8,610 bases of DNA. Source: Planctomycetota bacterium (GTDB lineage: Bacteria; Planctomycetota; UBA11346). This document shows positions 1 through 6,960 of this stretch, piece after piece (the stretch's first letter is position 1; every line of letters begins with the position of its first letter). Made by a program: the position numbers and the translations under genes. The DNA is taken from contig JAHEDF010000145.1 in NCBI GenBank assembly GCA_024641365.1, positions 1 to 8,610 of the forward strand, in the 5' to 3' direction. Under the pieces are notes generated by a model. The model was not told where the DNA came from, ran no database searches, and saw only the letters and a list, made by a program, of their open reading frames with translations.

Positions 1-1199
1 TCGCATTCTTTGGGATTGTTCAAGGTGACATGGGCGTGGCGGGAAGCAAATTCGTCTGGTATTTTGGGGCCCTCACTAAAAGCATAGGCAATTTTAACGC
101 CATCTGAAGACGATGAGCGCAAAAATGATTGATGAATTTCATTATAAATTTTTTCGCTATAAGGCAGTCCCTCGGTCTTAAATAAACTCATTGCCACCAT
201 ACCAAGCGCGCTAATACCAGCAATTGAGGCGTACGGCTTAGCGCCATCATTTACAATGACGGGATAAGAACGATGCGTGTAAATACCATCTTGCCCTTGA
301 GCACCGCCATAAACGTGCCCGTATTCATAACATGCTTTTAAGGATTCAATGGCTGGAATTAAATTTTTATCTTTGTAGCGATGAAAATATTCACCCATGA
401 CAATGCCGTCGAATCCCCAATTCCACGTCGTAAATCCACCATCAAATGGGCTATATCGTTTACTGGCGTATCCAGAAACAATATTTTTAATTAATGATTC
501 ATATTTCGGGTTGCCGCTTGCCATTAATGCTAAAATACAATGTGATTTTACATGAATGCGCCCCCAGTTACCTCTTTTGCGTTCATATTCTGATACAATA
601 AACTCACATAATTCGTCGAGCATCCGTTCTGAACGAGGGCAATCAAAAGGGTAAGTCTTAGAAAATCTTCCAACCTGTTTCAATTGAATCGTGATGGTTT
701 TTTGTTTCTTTTGCTCGCCATTTAGCCACACCATTAAATTTAATTTTCCATCGCTGCCTTGGCTATCTTCAATATGGCGCGATAAATCCATTAAAGGGCC
801 ATCCCACCCTTTAGCATTCCCTTGACGACCAAAAAGATGCGGCTTCTCGAATAACTTGCCGTTCGCACCCACTATAACATCACCAATATTAACGAGTCCG
901 CGAGCAGGAGATTTATCGTCCTGAAAAACGAATTTAATAAGTAACTGGGTTGGCGTATCCTCATTAATTCTAGCGCGCAACCCGGTTGGTCCTAAATTGA
1001 GAAAAAATGACCCCTTGGGATATTTATCTTTTACAGGTTGATCTAAAGGATGGCTGGCCTCATTGTTCCATGGATAATCATCTGGCCCTGGCATAATGGC
1101 GAGTGCCGTTTGCCCCCAAAAGACAGCCAGCGCCAAGGCAAATGCACCAATCGTGAAACACTTTTGTTTTATCTTTTTATTAGATAATAAAAACAGCAT
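1..1199 (-). CDS. Secreted DUF6288-like protein with PDZ-like domain (partial, 3' end off window)
   Basis: The frame starts at ATG 1199 and stays open for 399 complete codons to the left edge, so the C-terminus is missing. The start fits a signal peptide: lysines near residues 8-13, a hydrophobic core about 16-34, and a likely cut after TALA (31-34). AAGGG lies about 12 bases upstream of the ATG. Residues about 62-175 look PDZ-like: LNLGPTGLRARI near 67, then a GLVNIGDVIVGANGK loop near 101-115. From about 184 comes FDCPRSERMLDELCEF and then a helical region with WNWG at 259-262 and GISALGMVAMSLF near 328-340, resembling an alpha/alpha toroid. This order, including the conserved DCP(K/R)S and WNWG stretches, matches what I know of DUF6288 proteins, which are common in planctomycetes and relatives and have no established reaction. 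I infer an exported protein, perhaps acting on polysaccharide or envelope material. It is separated from its upstream neighbour by 437 bases, so it probably has its own promoter. Confidence 0.8.
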   Translation of the reverse strand, partial: MLFLLSNKKIKQKCFTIGAFALALAVFWGQTALAIMPGPDDYPWNNEASHPLDQPVKDKYPKGSFFLNLGPTGLRARINEDTPTQLLIKFVFQDDKSPARGLVNIGDVIVGANGKLFEKPHLFGRQGNAKGWDGPLMDLSRHIEDSQGSDGKLNLMVWLNGEQKKQKTITIQLKQVGRFSKTYPFDCPRSERMLDELCEFIVSEYERKRGNWGRIHVKSHCILALMASGNPKYESLIKNIVSGYASKRYSPFDGGFTTWNWGFDGIVMGEYFHRYKDKNLIPAIESLKACYEYGHVYGGAQGQDGIYTHRSYPVIVNDGAKPYASIAGISALGMVAMSLFKTEGLPYSEKIYNEIHQSFLRSSSSDGVKIAYAFSEGPKIPDEFASRHAHVTLNNPKEC

Positions 1200-1287
1200 G
1201 TGGATATGTATCCCTTCACTCTATTAGCGCTGAACTAACATTCCTAAAGCCTGGTTAGCCTAGCATATTATGTGCAATAAAGCACCG

Positions 1288-1302
1288 TTCATTGCTAATG
1301 AA
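1288..1302. repeat. 15-bp palindrome upstream of DUF6288 gene
   Basis: TTCATT (1288-1293) and AATGAA (1297-1302) form a perfect 6-bp inverted repeat around GCT. It lies about 90-100 bases before the DUF6288 start, a position compatible with an operator, or it may be a weak AT-rich hairpin. The role is inferred only. Confidence 0.35.
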
Positions 1303-1384
1303 AAATGTGCTTGCAATAAGTCGGACAATTCCCTGCTTATTTGAGACGACTTAAGCATATATTTTCTGATAGTACTAAATTTTT

Positions 1385-1414
1385 ACTGAATTAAGTTTTC
1401 GCCAACTGAATTAA
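1385..1414. repeat. Phased 10-bp direct repeat ACTGAATTAA x2
   Basis: ACTGAATTAA occurs exactly at 1385-1394 and again at 1405-1414, a 20-bp period, close to two turns of B-DNA. Two identical sites on the same face of the helix are typical of tandem regulator binding (for example OmpR/PhoB-type response regulators). It lies about 190-215 bases upstream of the DUF6288 start. The regulator and the target gene are not known. Confidence 0.4.
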
Positions 1415-1462
1415 CCCGCTTTGCAAAGGATTGCATGGCGTTTTGTGTTTACGTGGCAGATT

Positions 1463-1494
1463 CATAAAATCTTATGTCACGACATTGCTGTGAC
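1463..1494. repeat. Two adjoining inverted repeats
   Basis: CATAA (1463-1467) pairs with TTATG (1472-1476) around AATC. Directly next to it GTCAC (1476-1480) pairs with GTGAC (1490-1494) across nine bases. Both are perfect but short. They could be operator half-sites or chance; the second only loosely resembles a CRP-type site. Confidence 0.25.
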
Positions 1495-1510
1495 CGTAAT
1501 GATCTCAATC

Positions 1511-1521
1511 GGGACTGTCCC
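1511..1521. repeat. 11-bp palindrome GGGACTGTCCC
   Basis: A perfect 5-1-5 palindrome, the most GC-rich element of this AT-rich gap. It is compact enough to be a dimeric regulator site. No known consensus is assigned. Confidence 0.3.
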
Positions 1522-1576
1522 ATATTCAATGATTAATGACTTAATTAACATGCGCAGCTATATAACTCGATAAAAG

Positions 1577-1594
1577 AATAATCGTCAGATTATT
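1577..1594 (-). terminator. Weak AT-rich hairpin after the 304-residue gene
   Basis: AATAATC (1577-1583) and GATTATT (1588-1594) are a perfect 7-bp inverted repeat with loop GTCA on the plus strand. Read on the minus strand it lies about 43 bases past the stop of the 304-residue gene and is followed by CTTTTAT. It could act as a weak terminator, but the stem is AT-rich and the T-run is short. Confidence 0.3.
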
Positions 1595-1636
1595 TAAACT
1601 TATAATCGGATACGCTTATAAATAATTACTGCAACT

Positions 1637-2551
1637 CTACACTGACTCTTTATTTTTTTTCGCTGGTAGCGTCTTACGCCATAAGCCAAAACCAATCGCA
1701 CCGACAATGGCTACACCCATGGCTGGCGGCCATGCGTTCACTACCCATAAGACCGTCACACCAGTTGTGCTCAATACAAATAATGTAAGCGCAATAATGT
1801 GATTGGTGTTTTTCTTAATGTGGCCAAATTCATGAGGGAATCTTTTTCTCAGTAAAATACTCACCACATGATTGGCTGGTAATTTTTTTATATATTGAGT
1901 AATTTCTTGTTGCTCAGCAGTCGTTGGCAATCCAAGACCAACATGACTTTGTCCGCTGTAGCTGTGCATTAATTCACACAAGTAACAACGTGCAGCTAAC
2001 GATAACGATGACATCGCCTTACCGACCGCAAATGCAATTTTTACCTCGCGATCATCTTGCTGCAATTGTGCAATCAATGGATAGCGATCAGCAATTTTAG
2101 TAAATAATTCTTTTGCCGTATCATGATCATAAACCGCAACATGGGTCACGACAAAACGCATTAATGCTAAAGCATCACTTTCTGGTAATGGTGAATCCAC
2201 TGCCGCTAACCAACAACATGCAAAACGCTGCACGCGAGCCCAATCGCGCTTATCTATACATCCCTGTAAAGTCGTGGTAATAAGATTTTTTTCACCGCGC
2301 GCTAATTCTGCGGTAAAATCTTCGTCTTGTATGACTTCCCGCCATTGCGGGCGCTCACCTGGCAAATGACGTTCTAATAATTGCGCAAATTGCTGAGCAT
2401 CACCTGCACCTGATCGCACCAATGCGGCCAAACTCATAAAGGCAGCTAAAATTGCCGGTTCACGATCCGCACAACTGGGCATTGCAACAGCCTTGTGCAA
2501 ATTATTGAGTTGTTGTCCCCACGATTCCACAGATTCAACCACCTGATTCAT
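1637..2551 (-). CDS. Unknown 304-residue protein with C-terminal membrane hairpin
   Basis: I do not recognise this family. ATG at 2551 and TAG at 1637-1639 give 304 residues. There is no signal peptide. Residues 1-235 look soluble and mostly alpha-helical, with cysteines at 27, 98, 112, 113, 189 and 192. Two hydrophobic segments follow, about 252-271 and 275-291, joined by a short NAWPP turn. Basic residues on both outer sides (KK at 246-247; RK and KK after 291) suggest a hairpin with both ends in the cytoplasm. HEFGH at 240-244, just before the first membrane segment, resembles the HExxH zinc motif of M48 peptidases. However, the usual downstream glutamate ligand is absent and the rest of the M48 core is not visible, so I do not call it a protease. 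The start has no good Shine-Dalgarno; the frame is open back to about 2620 but offers no ATG or GTG there. A strong ribosome site belongs instead to a small frame upstream. Confidence 0.7.
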   Translation of the reverse strand: MNQVVESVESWGQQLNNLHKAVAMPSCADREPAILAAFMSLAALVRSGAGDAQQFAQLLERHLPGERPQWREVIQDEDFTAELARGEKNLITTTLQGCIDKRDWARVQRFACCWLAAVDSPLPESDALALMRFVVTHVAVYDHDTAKELFTKIADRYPLIAQLQQDDREVKIAFAVGKAMSSLSLAARCYLCELMHSYSGQSHVGLGLPTTAEQQEITQYIKKLPANHVVSILLRKRFPHEFGHIKKNTNHIIALTLFVLSTTGVTVLWVVNAWPPAMGVAIVGAIGFGLWRKTLPAKKNKESV

Positions 2552-2595
2552 AATTAATGCAAACTCGCTGATTGTAACATTGGCTCTACTAATTC

Positions 2596-2697
2596 CTATG
2601 CTTTCGAGCGCGACACCATGTCAGCATTTATCCCAGTGCCAAGCTGTGGTTTTGCGTACAAGATCAGACTTGTTAAAATCACTTTAATTACGGTCAT
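2596..2697 (-). CDS. Candidate 33-residue small peptide with strong ribosome site
   Basis: A short frame begins at ATG 2697 and ends at TAG 2596-2598. The peptide starts MTVIKVILTSLILYA, a hydrophobic stretch of about 15 residues with one lysine, then becomes polar. That could be a small membrane peptide or a leader. The main support is the Shine-Dalgarno AAGGAGGG seven bases before the ATG, much stronger than those of the neighbouring genes. The frame ends 44 bases before the 304-residue gene starts, in the same direction, so the two may be co-transcribed and translation may be coupled. No family is recognised. It may instead be a decaying gene remnant that kept its ribosome site. Confidence 0.4.
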   Translation of the reverse strand: MTVIKVILTSLILYAKPQLGTGINADMVSRSKA

Positions 2698-2704
2698 AGG
2701 ACAA

Positions 2705-2712
2705 CCCTCCTT
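2705..2712 (-). promoter_or_regulatory. Near-perfect Shine-Dalgarno AAGGAGGG
   Basis: Read on the minus strand this is AAGGAGGG followed by seven bases and ATG 2697, an optimal spacing. AGGA at its 5' side can pair with TCCT just before the ATG, so a small hairpin could partly mask it. It identifies the 33-codon frame as possibly translated. Confidence 0.55.
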
Positions 2713-2872
2713 GATTTTTTAATACATTCCTGTTCGCACATAACGATGTATATGCGATCGGGCATTTCTAACTGGCTAACATGAACACATTCACCACTAC
2801 GACTTCTTTCTGCTTTTATTAGTCACAGACAACACCAATCCCAGGTATTTACCGCTTAGGGAGTTTACATTC

Positions 2873-2899
2873 ATGCTGCTCATGCTCCTGATGAACTAG
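2873..2899 (+). CDS. Possible 8-codon leader MLLMLLMN upstream of lhr
   Basis: ATG at 2873 follows AGGGAG with about nine bases between, and runs eight codons (four Leu, three Met, one Asn) to TAG 2897-2899. The stop lies 21 bases before the first ATG of the lhr frame and is in the same frame. It could be a regulatory leader or chance. A near-repeat CATGCTGCT / CATGCTCCT creates the peptide. Confidence 0.2.
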   Translation: MLLMLLMN

Positions 2900-2920
2900 G
2901 GTCACAATAAACCTTGTTCT

Positions 2921-5900
2921 ATGCTTAGGCCTGACACGATGCGGTGTATGCCCCTTAGCTCCTTTCATCCGACCGTGCGCTCTTGGTTCACGACGCATTT
3001 AGGGACACCCACCCCACCACAATTACAAGGTTGGCCAGCTATTCAAACGGGTGCGCATGTTTTAATCGCCGCACCGACAGGCACCGGTAAAACTATGTCT
3101 GCGTTTTTATGTGCCATTAATGATTTAGTCGCTCAGGGTCCATATTTGGCAGATGGCACCCATGTCCTCTATGTCTCGCCATTAAAAGCCTTAGGCAATG
3201 ATATTCAGAAAAATTTATCGGTGCCATTAGCTGGCATAGCAGCAGCGGATGCATTTGTGCCACACATTAAAGTAGCCGTTCGCACCGGTGATACCACGTC
3301 CAGCGAACGTGCTGCCATGCTTAAAAAACCGCCACATATTTTAGTGACGACTCCCGAATCATTATATTTATTACTGACCAGTGCAGGTGGCCGAAATATG
3401 TTGCGCACAGTTCGCACCGTAATAATTGATGAAATTCATGCGTTAGCTGGCAATAAACGTGGGGCACATTTATCGCTGTCGTTAGAACGCTTAGAACATA
3501 TTGCTGGACCAATTCAACGCATCGGACTTTCTGCCACGCAAAAACCACTCAGCGCTATCGCAGACTTTTTAGTTGGGAGTGATCGTACCTGTACCGTTGT
3601 TGATGTGGGACATTTACGACATCTGGATCTGGCGGTCGAAATTCCGCAGTCGTCATTAGAAGCCGTTTGTTCTCACCAAGTGTGGAGTGAACATTATGAG
3701 CGTATGGTGACACTCATTAATGAGCACCGAACTACCTTAGTTTTTGTATCAACGCGCAAATTAGCAGAGCGACTAGCGCTACGACTCAGTGAACGCATGG
3801 GTAACGAAGTCGTTGCTTGTCATCACGGCTCGCTCAGTAAAGAACGTCGCTTTGATGCGGAACAACGGCTCAAAAATGGACAATTGCGCGTTTTAGTTGC
3901 CACCGCTTCCTTAGAGCTCGGTATTGATATTGGTGATGTGGAATTAGTCCTGCAAATTGGTTCGCCAAAAACCATTGCTGCATTTTTACAACGTGTTGGT
4001 CGAGCTGGTCATGGTATTCACCGCACGCCCAAAGGACGTCTATTTCCACTCACCATTGATGAATTAGTTGAAGCTGCGGCGGTTATTCGTGCTGTACGCG
4101 ACGGTGAATTAGATCGCATACCACAACCACTGCAGCCGCTTGATTTATTGGCGCAACATCTGGTTGCCGCATGCGTTAATGACGATTGGCAGTGTGATGA
4201 TTTATATAAACAATTTATTCGTGCATTTCCGTATCGTGCATTGGAGCGCACTGAATTCGACTCAGTTATTGCTTTACACACCGCAGGTCGGCGCGCTTTA
4301 TTACATCATGATGGAGTCAATGATCGTTTGCGAGCGACCAAACGCGCACGCTTAGTGGCAACGATGTCTGGCGGAGCCATTCCAGAAACAGCACTTTTTC
4401 AAGTACGCGAAGATCCACACGACACGTTAATTGGTACCTTGGATGAAGATTTTTCACTCGAATCAACTCCTGGTGATATTTTTCAGCTCGGCAATACCTC
4501 GTGGCGCATTGTCAGTATTGAAGGTCGACAAGGCGTTGTACGCGTCGTCAATGCGCAAGGTGCTCCACCGTCAATTCCATTTTGGCTCGGTGAAGCGGGC
4601 GGGCGTTCACGAGAATTATCTGCAGCCGTAGGTCATGTGCGTAAAGACTGTGACGGTAATGGATGGGGCACCGCTTTTGGTTTAGACGCAGCCGGAGCAC
4701 AACAACTTCATCATTATATTCAGGAAACGCGCACAGCGCTCGGTGCAGTTCCGTCACAAAGCTTAGTCATTGCCGAACGTTTTTTTGATGACAGCGGCGG
4801 CATGCAATTAGTTATTCACGCGCCATTTGGTGCACGTATTAATCGCGCCTGGGGATTAGCGCTGCGTAAACGCTTTTGTGGCGGTTTTGGTTTTGAATTA
4901 GAAGCCGCTGCAACCGAAGAAGGTATTTTATTATCCTTGGCTCCGACCACGAGTTTCGCCCTAGCTGATGTATTCACCTATTTATCACCTGCATCCGTAC
5001 GCGATGTATTAATCCAGGCTTGTATTACTGGCGGTCAATTTGAAACACGTTGGCGTTGGAATGTGCAACGCTCGCTTTTGGTTGAACGATTTAGCGGCAA
5101 TAAAAAAGTACCGGCATTTTTAACCCGTATCCGTTCTAATGACGCACTCGTCATTGCCTTTCCACAAGTATTAGCCTGTCCTGAAAATTTACCCGGCGGT
5201 CCTTTACCCATTCCAGATCATCCTTTAGTGCAGCAAACGATCACTGACTGTCTAACGGAATTAATGGACATAGATGGATTAATAGACGTGCTCACAAATA
5301 TTCGTGCTGGGAAAATTAAAACCCACGCAGTCGAAACAACCGAACCAAGCCCGCTGGCACGCGGCATGTTGGCAGCCCAACCATATGCATTTTTAGATGA
5401 TGTCCCATTAGAAGAGCGACGTACGCGCGCCGTTGGCTCACGTTCCGCAACACATATTCCACCTCCCGCAACTGATCTCGATCCTGACATTGTGGCACAG
5501 GTACGCGAACAAGCGTGGCCACAACCGCGCAATAAAGAGGAAGTCCACGAAGCACTGCGTTGGATGGGATTTATTTGTGATCACGAAGTCGGCTCGTGGT
5601 CTGAATGGCTGTCACAATTACATCAGGATGGTAGAGTTATTCACGAAAATACACGTTGGTTTGCGACAGAAACAGATCGCTCCAATAATGCACAAGTAAT
5701 GCGCGGCCGTTTAGAAGCACTTGGCCCAATCATCAGCGATGATCCCGTTATGGTGACGTTGGAATCAGCCGGTGACGTCATGCGTAGCCGTTTGGATGGA
5801 CAGCCGGTGTGGTGCAATCGCCGATTATTAGCACGTATTCATCGTTTGATGATTGATCGTACACGACGTCAATGGCAACCAGTAGCAGTCAGTGATTTTC

Positions 5901-6838
5901 TCCATGTACTGACCCGATGGCAAAGTGCACATAATGACACCCAATTAGATGGTCCGCGTGGTGTATTATCCGTTATTAAACGACTTACTGGATTTGCTGT
6001 CCCTGGACAGGCGTGGACGAATCATGTTTTACCGTTACGTGTGCGTGGCTTTAAAAATGATTGGCTCGACCAGCTGTGCGTCGGCGGTGAAGTCGCATGG
6101 GGGCGATTATGGAGTGTGCCTGCAGGTACTAAACCAACGTTGTCACAAGTACCAATTTCATTAATTCCGCGCGCCGATTTAGATGTGTGGTTATCGCTTG
6201 CGCCACCTGTGAGCAGCGATGGATTAAGTCACTACGCGCGTTCTGTGTTGGAGGCGCTCGAACAACGCGGGGCGTTATTCCAACAAGAAATTCTACGTGC
6301 AACTGGACTACTTGCCGAACACGCTGAAATGGGACAAGCAGAATTAATTGCATATGGTTTAATTACCTGCGATACTTTTGCTGCATTGCGTTGGTTAATG
6401 TTGCCGTCAGAACGGCGCAGACGTGCTTTGCCTCCTGGTGGACGCTGGAGCCGCTTACGTCATACAGGACAGGCATTAGAACCAGATGCCCTAGCCAGCG
6501 AAGACCAAGCAACCTTTATTGCGCGTCAATTATTACAACGCACTGGTGTCGTCTTTCGCCAAACTATTGAACGCGAACGACAACCAATTCCGTGGCGCGA
6601 TCTTTTACGCGCACTGCGCCGCATGGAATTAGCTGGTGAGGTTCGTGGCGGACGCTTTGTTGCTGGCTTTAGTGGTGAACAATTCGCCTTACCAGAAATG
6701 GCAGAATTATTACGCCATCCTCCAGCCGACGATGCTCCGGTTTCGATCAGCGCCGTCGATCCGCTGAATTTTCATGGCATATTAATTCCAGACGAACGGG
6801 TGCCAGCCTTCACTAAAAATCGTATTCACGTTGTTTGA
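2921..6838 (+). CDS. lhr: Lhr-type ATP-dependent DNA helicase (superfamily 2)
   Basis: Lhr is a nucleic-acid-dependent ATPase that translocates 3' to 5' on single-stranded DNA and unwinds duplexes and RNA:DNA hybrids in DNA repair. All core motifs are visible: TPPQ near 31-34, Walker A APTGTGKT 51-58, SPLKAL 86-91, TTPES 143-147, DEIH 170-173, SAT 204-206, ATASLELGIDIG 327-338 and QRVGRAGH 357-364. RecA domains span about 25-215 and 250-400, followed by winged-helix and beta-barrel regions typical of Lhr, including PFWLGE at 553-558. A C-terminal region from about 870 to 1305 corresponds to the long-form Lhr extension. At 1305 residues it is shorter than E. coli Lhr (about 1538). The frame opens at ATG 2921, but homology begins near MPLSSFHPTVRSWF (Met10, 2948). 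Met7 at 2939 has AGG nine bases upstream and is an equally good start. No nuclease, ligase or phosphoesterase partner gene is adjacent. Confidence 0.96.
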   Translation: MLRPDTMRCMPLSSFHPTVRSWFTTHLGTPTPPQLQGWPAIQTGAHVLIAAPTGTGKTMSAFLCAINDLVAQGPYLADGTHVLYVSPLKALGNDIQKNLSVPLAGIAAADAFVPHIKVAVRTGDTTSSERAAMLKKPPHILVTTPESLYLLLTSAGGRNMLRTVRTVIIDEIHALAGNKRGAHLSLSLERLEHIAGPIQRIGLSATQKPLSAIADFLVGSDRTCTVVDVGHLRHLDLAVEIPQSSLEAVCSHQVWSEHYERMVTLINEHRTTLVFVSTRKLAERLALRLSERMGNEVVACHHGSLSKERRFDAEQRLKNGQLRVLVATASLELGIDIGDVELVLQIGSPKTIAAFLQRVGRAGHGIHRTPKGRLFPLTIDELVEAAAVIRAVRDGELDRIPQPLQPLDLLAQHLVAACVNDDWQCDDLYKQFIRAFPYRALERTEFDSVIALHTAGRRALLHHDGVNDRLRATKRARLVATMSGGAIPETALFQVREDPHDTLIGTLDEDFSLESTPGDIFQLGNTSWRIVSIEGRQGVVRVVNAQGAPPSIPFWLGEAGGRSRELSAAVGHVRKDCDGNGWGTAFGLDAAGAQQLHHYIQETRTALGAVPSQSLVIAERFFDDSGGMQLVIHAPFGARINRAWGLALRKRFCGGFGFELEAAATEEGILLSLAPTTSFALADVFTYLSPASVRDVLIQACITGGQFETRWRWNVQRSLLVERFSGNKKVPAFLTRIRSNDALVIAFPQVLACPENLPGGPLPIPDHPLVQQTITDCLTELMDIDGLIDVLTNIRAGKIKTHAVETTEPSPLARGMLAAQPYAFLDDVPLEERRTRAVGSRSATHIPPPATDLDPDIVAQVREQAWPQPRNKEEVHEALRWMGFICDHEVGSWSEWLSQLHQDGRVIHENTRWFATETDRSNNAQVMRGRLEALGPIISDDPVMVTLESAGDVMRSRLDGQPVWCNRRLLARIHRLMIDRTRRQWQPVAVSDFLHVLTRWQSAHNDTQLDGPRGVLSVIKRLTGFAVPGQAWTNHVLPLRVRGFKNDWLDQLCVGGEVAWGRLWSVPAGTKPTLSQVPISLIPRADLDVWLSLAPPVSSDGLSHYARSVLEALEQRGALFQQEILRATGLLAEHAEMGQAELIAYGLITCDTFAALRWLMLPSERRRRALPPGGRWSRLRHTGQALEPDALASEDQATFIARQLLQRTGVVFRQTIERERQPIPWRDLLRALRRMELAGEVRGGRFVAGFSGEQFALPEMAELLRHPPADDAPVSISAVDPLNFHGILIPDERVPAFTKNRIHVV

Positions 6839-6883
6839 AACTGATCATAACAGCCGTATCACTCTATATTATTTTGTTTATGC

Positions 6884-6904
6884 AAGACAACGTCTCGTTG
6901 TCTT
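6884..6904 (+). terminator. Perfect 9-bp hairpin after lhr
   Basis: AAGACAACG (6884-6892) and CGTTGTCTT (6896-6904) are perfectly complementary around a TCT loop, 46 bases after the lhr stop. Position and shape suit a transcript end for lhr, but no T-run follows, so a classic intrinsic terminator is doubtful. It may stabilise the mRNA end or be a regulator site ahead of the next gene. Confidence 0.5.
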
Positions 6905-6952
6905 CTCGGTAGATAATGGCACTCTTATGACTCACGTATCCCTAAACCTGCT

Positions 6953-6957
6953 GAGGA
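6953..6957 (+). promoter_or_regulatory. Ribosome site GAGGA for the SGNH hydrolase
   Basis: GAGGA lies only three bases before ATG 6961, closer than ideal. The start is still preferred because a typical signal peptide begins exactly there. Confidence 0.5.
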
Positions 6958-6960
6958 TGT

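Larger units (their letters stand above)
1200..1636. other. Non-coding gap with short repeats and palindromes
   Basis: No convincing gene was found on either strand. This AT-rich gap separates two minus-strand genes, so it should contain the end of the 304-residue gene's transcript and the promoter of the DUF6288 gene. It contains a 10-bp direct repeat and at least five short inverted repeats, listed separately. I could not pick a convincing -35/-10 pair for the minus-strand promoter. Confidence 0.6.
2698..2920. promoter_or_regulatory. Divergent intergenic region between the minus-strand genes and lhr
   Basis: Transcription must start leftward and rightward from about here. I see no clear -35/-10 pair for either direction. 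The only recognisable elements are the Shine-Dalgarno at 2705-2712 and a possible short leader frame at 2873-2899. Confidence 0.4.
6839..6960 (+). other. Short gap between lhr and the SGNH hydrolase gene
   Basis: This 122-bp gap contains the hairpin at 6884-6904 and the ribosome site of the next gene. The spacing and hairpin suggest the two plus-strand genes are separate transcription units, but readthrough is possible. Confidence 0.5.

Noticed and set aside
1476..1494. CRP-like operator
   Set aside because: GTCAC-N9-GTGAC lacks the TGTGA-N6-TCACA arrangement and spacing, so I left it as an unassigned inverted repeat.
1637..2551. Calling the 304-residue protein an M48 peptidase
   Set aside because: Only HEFGH is present. 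The third zinc ligand and the conserved upstream core are not visible, so one short motif is not enough.
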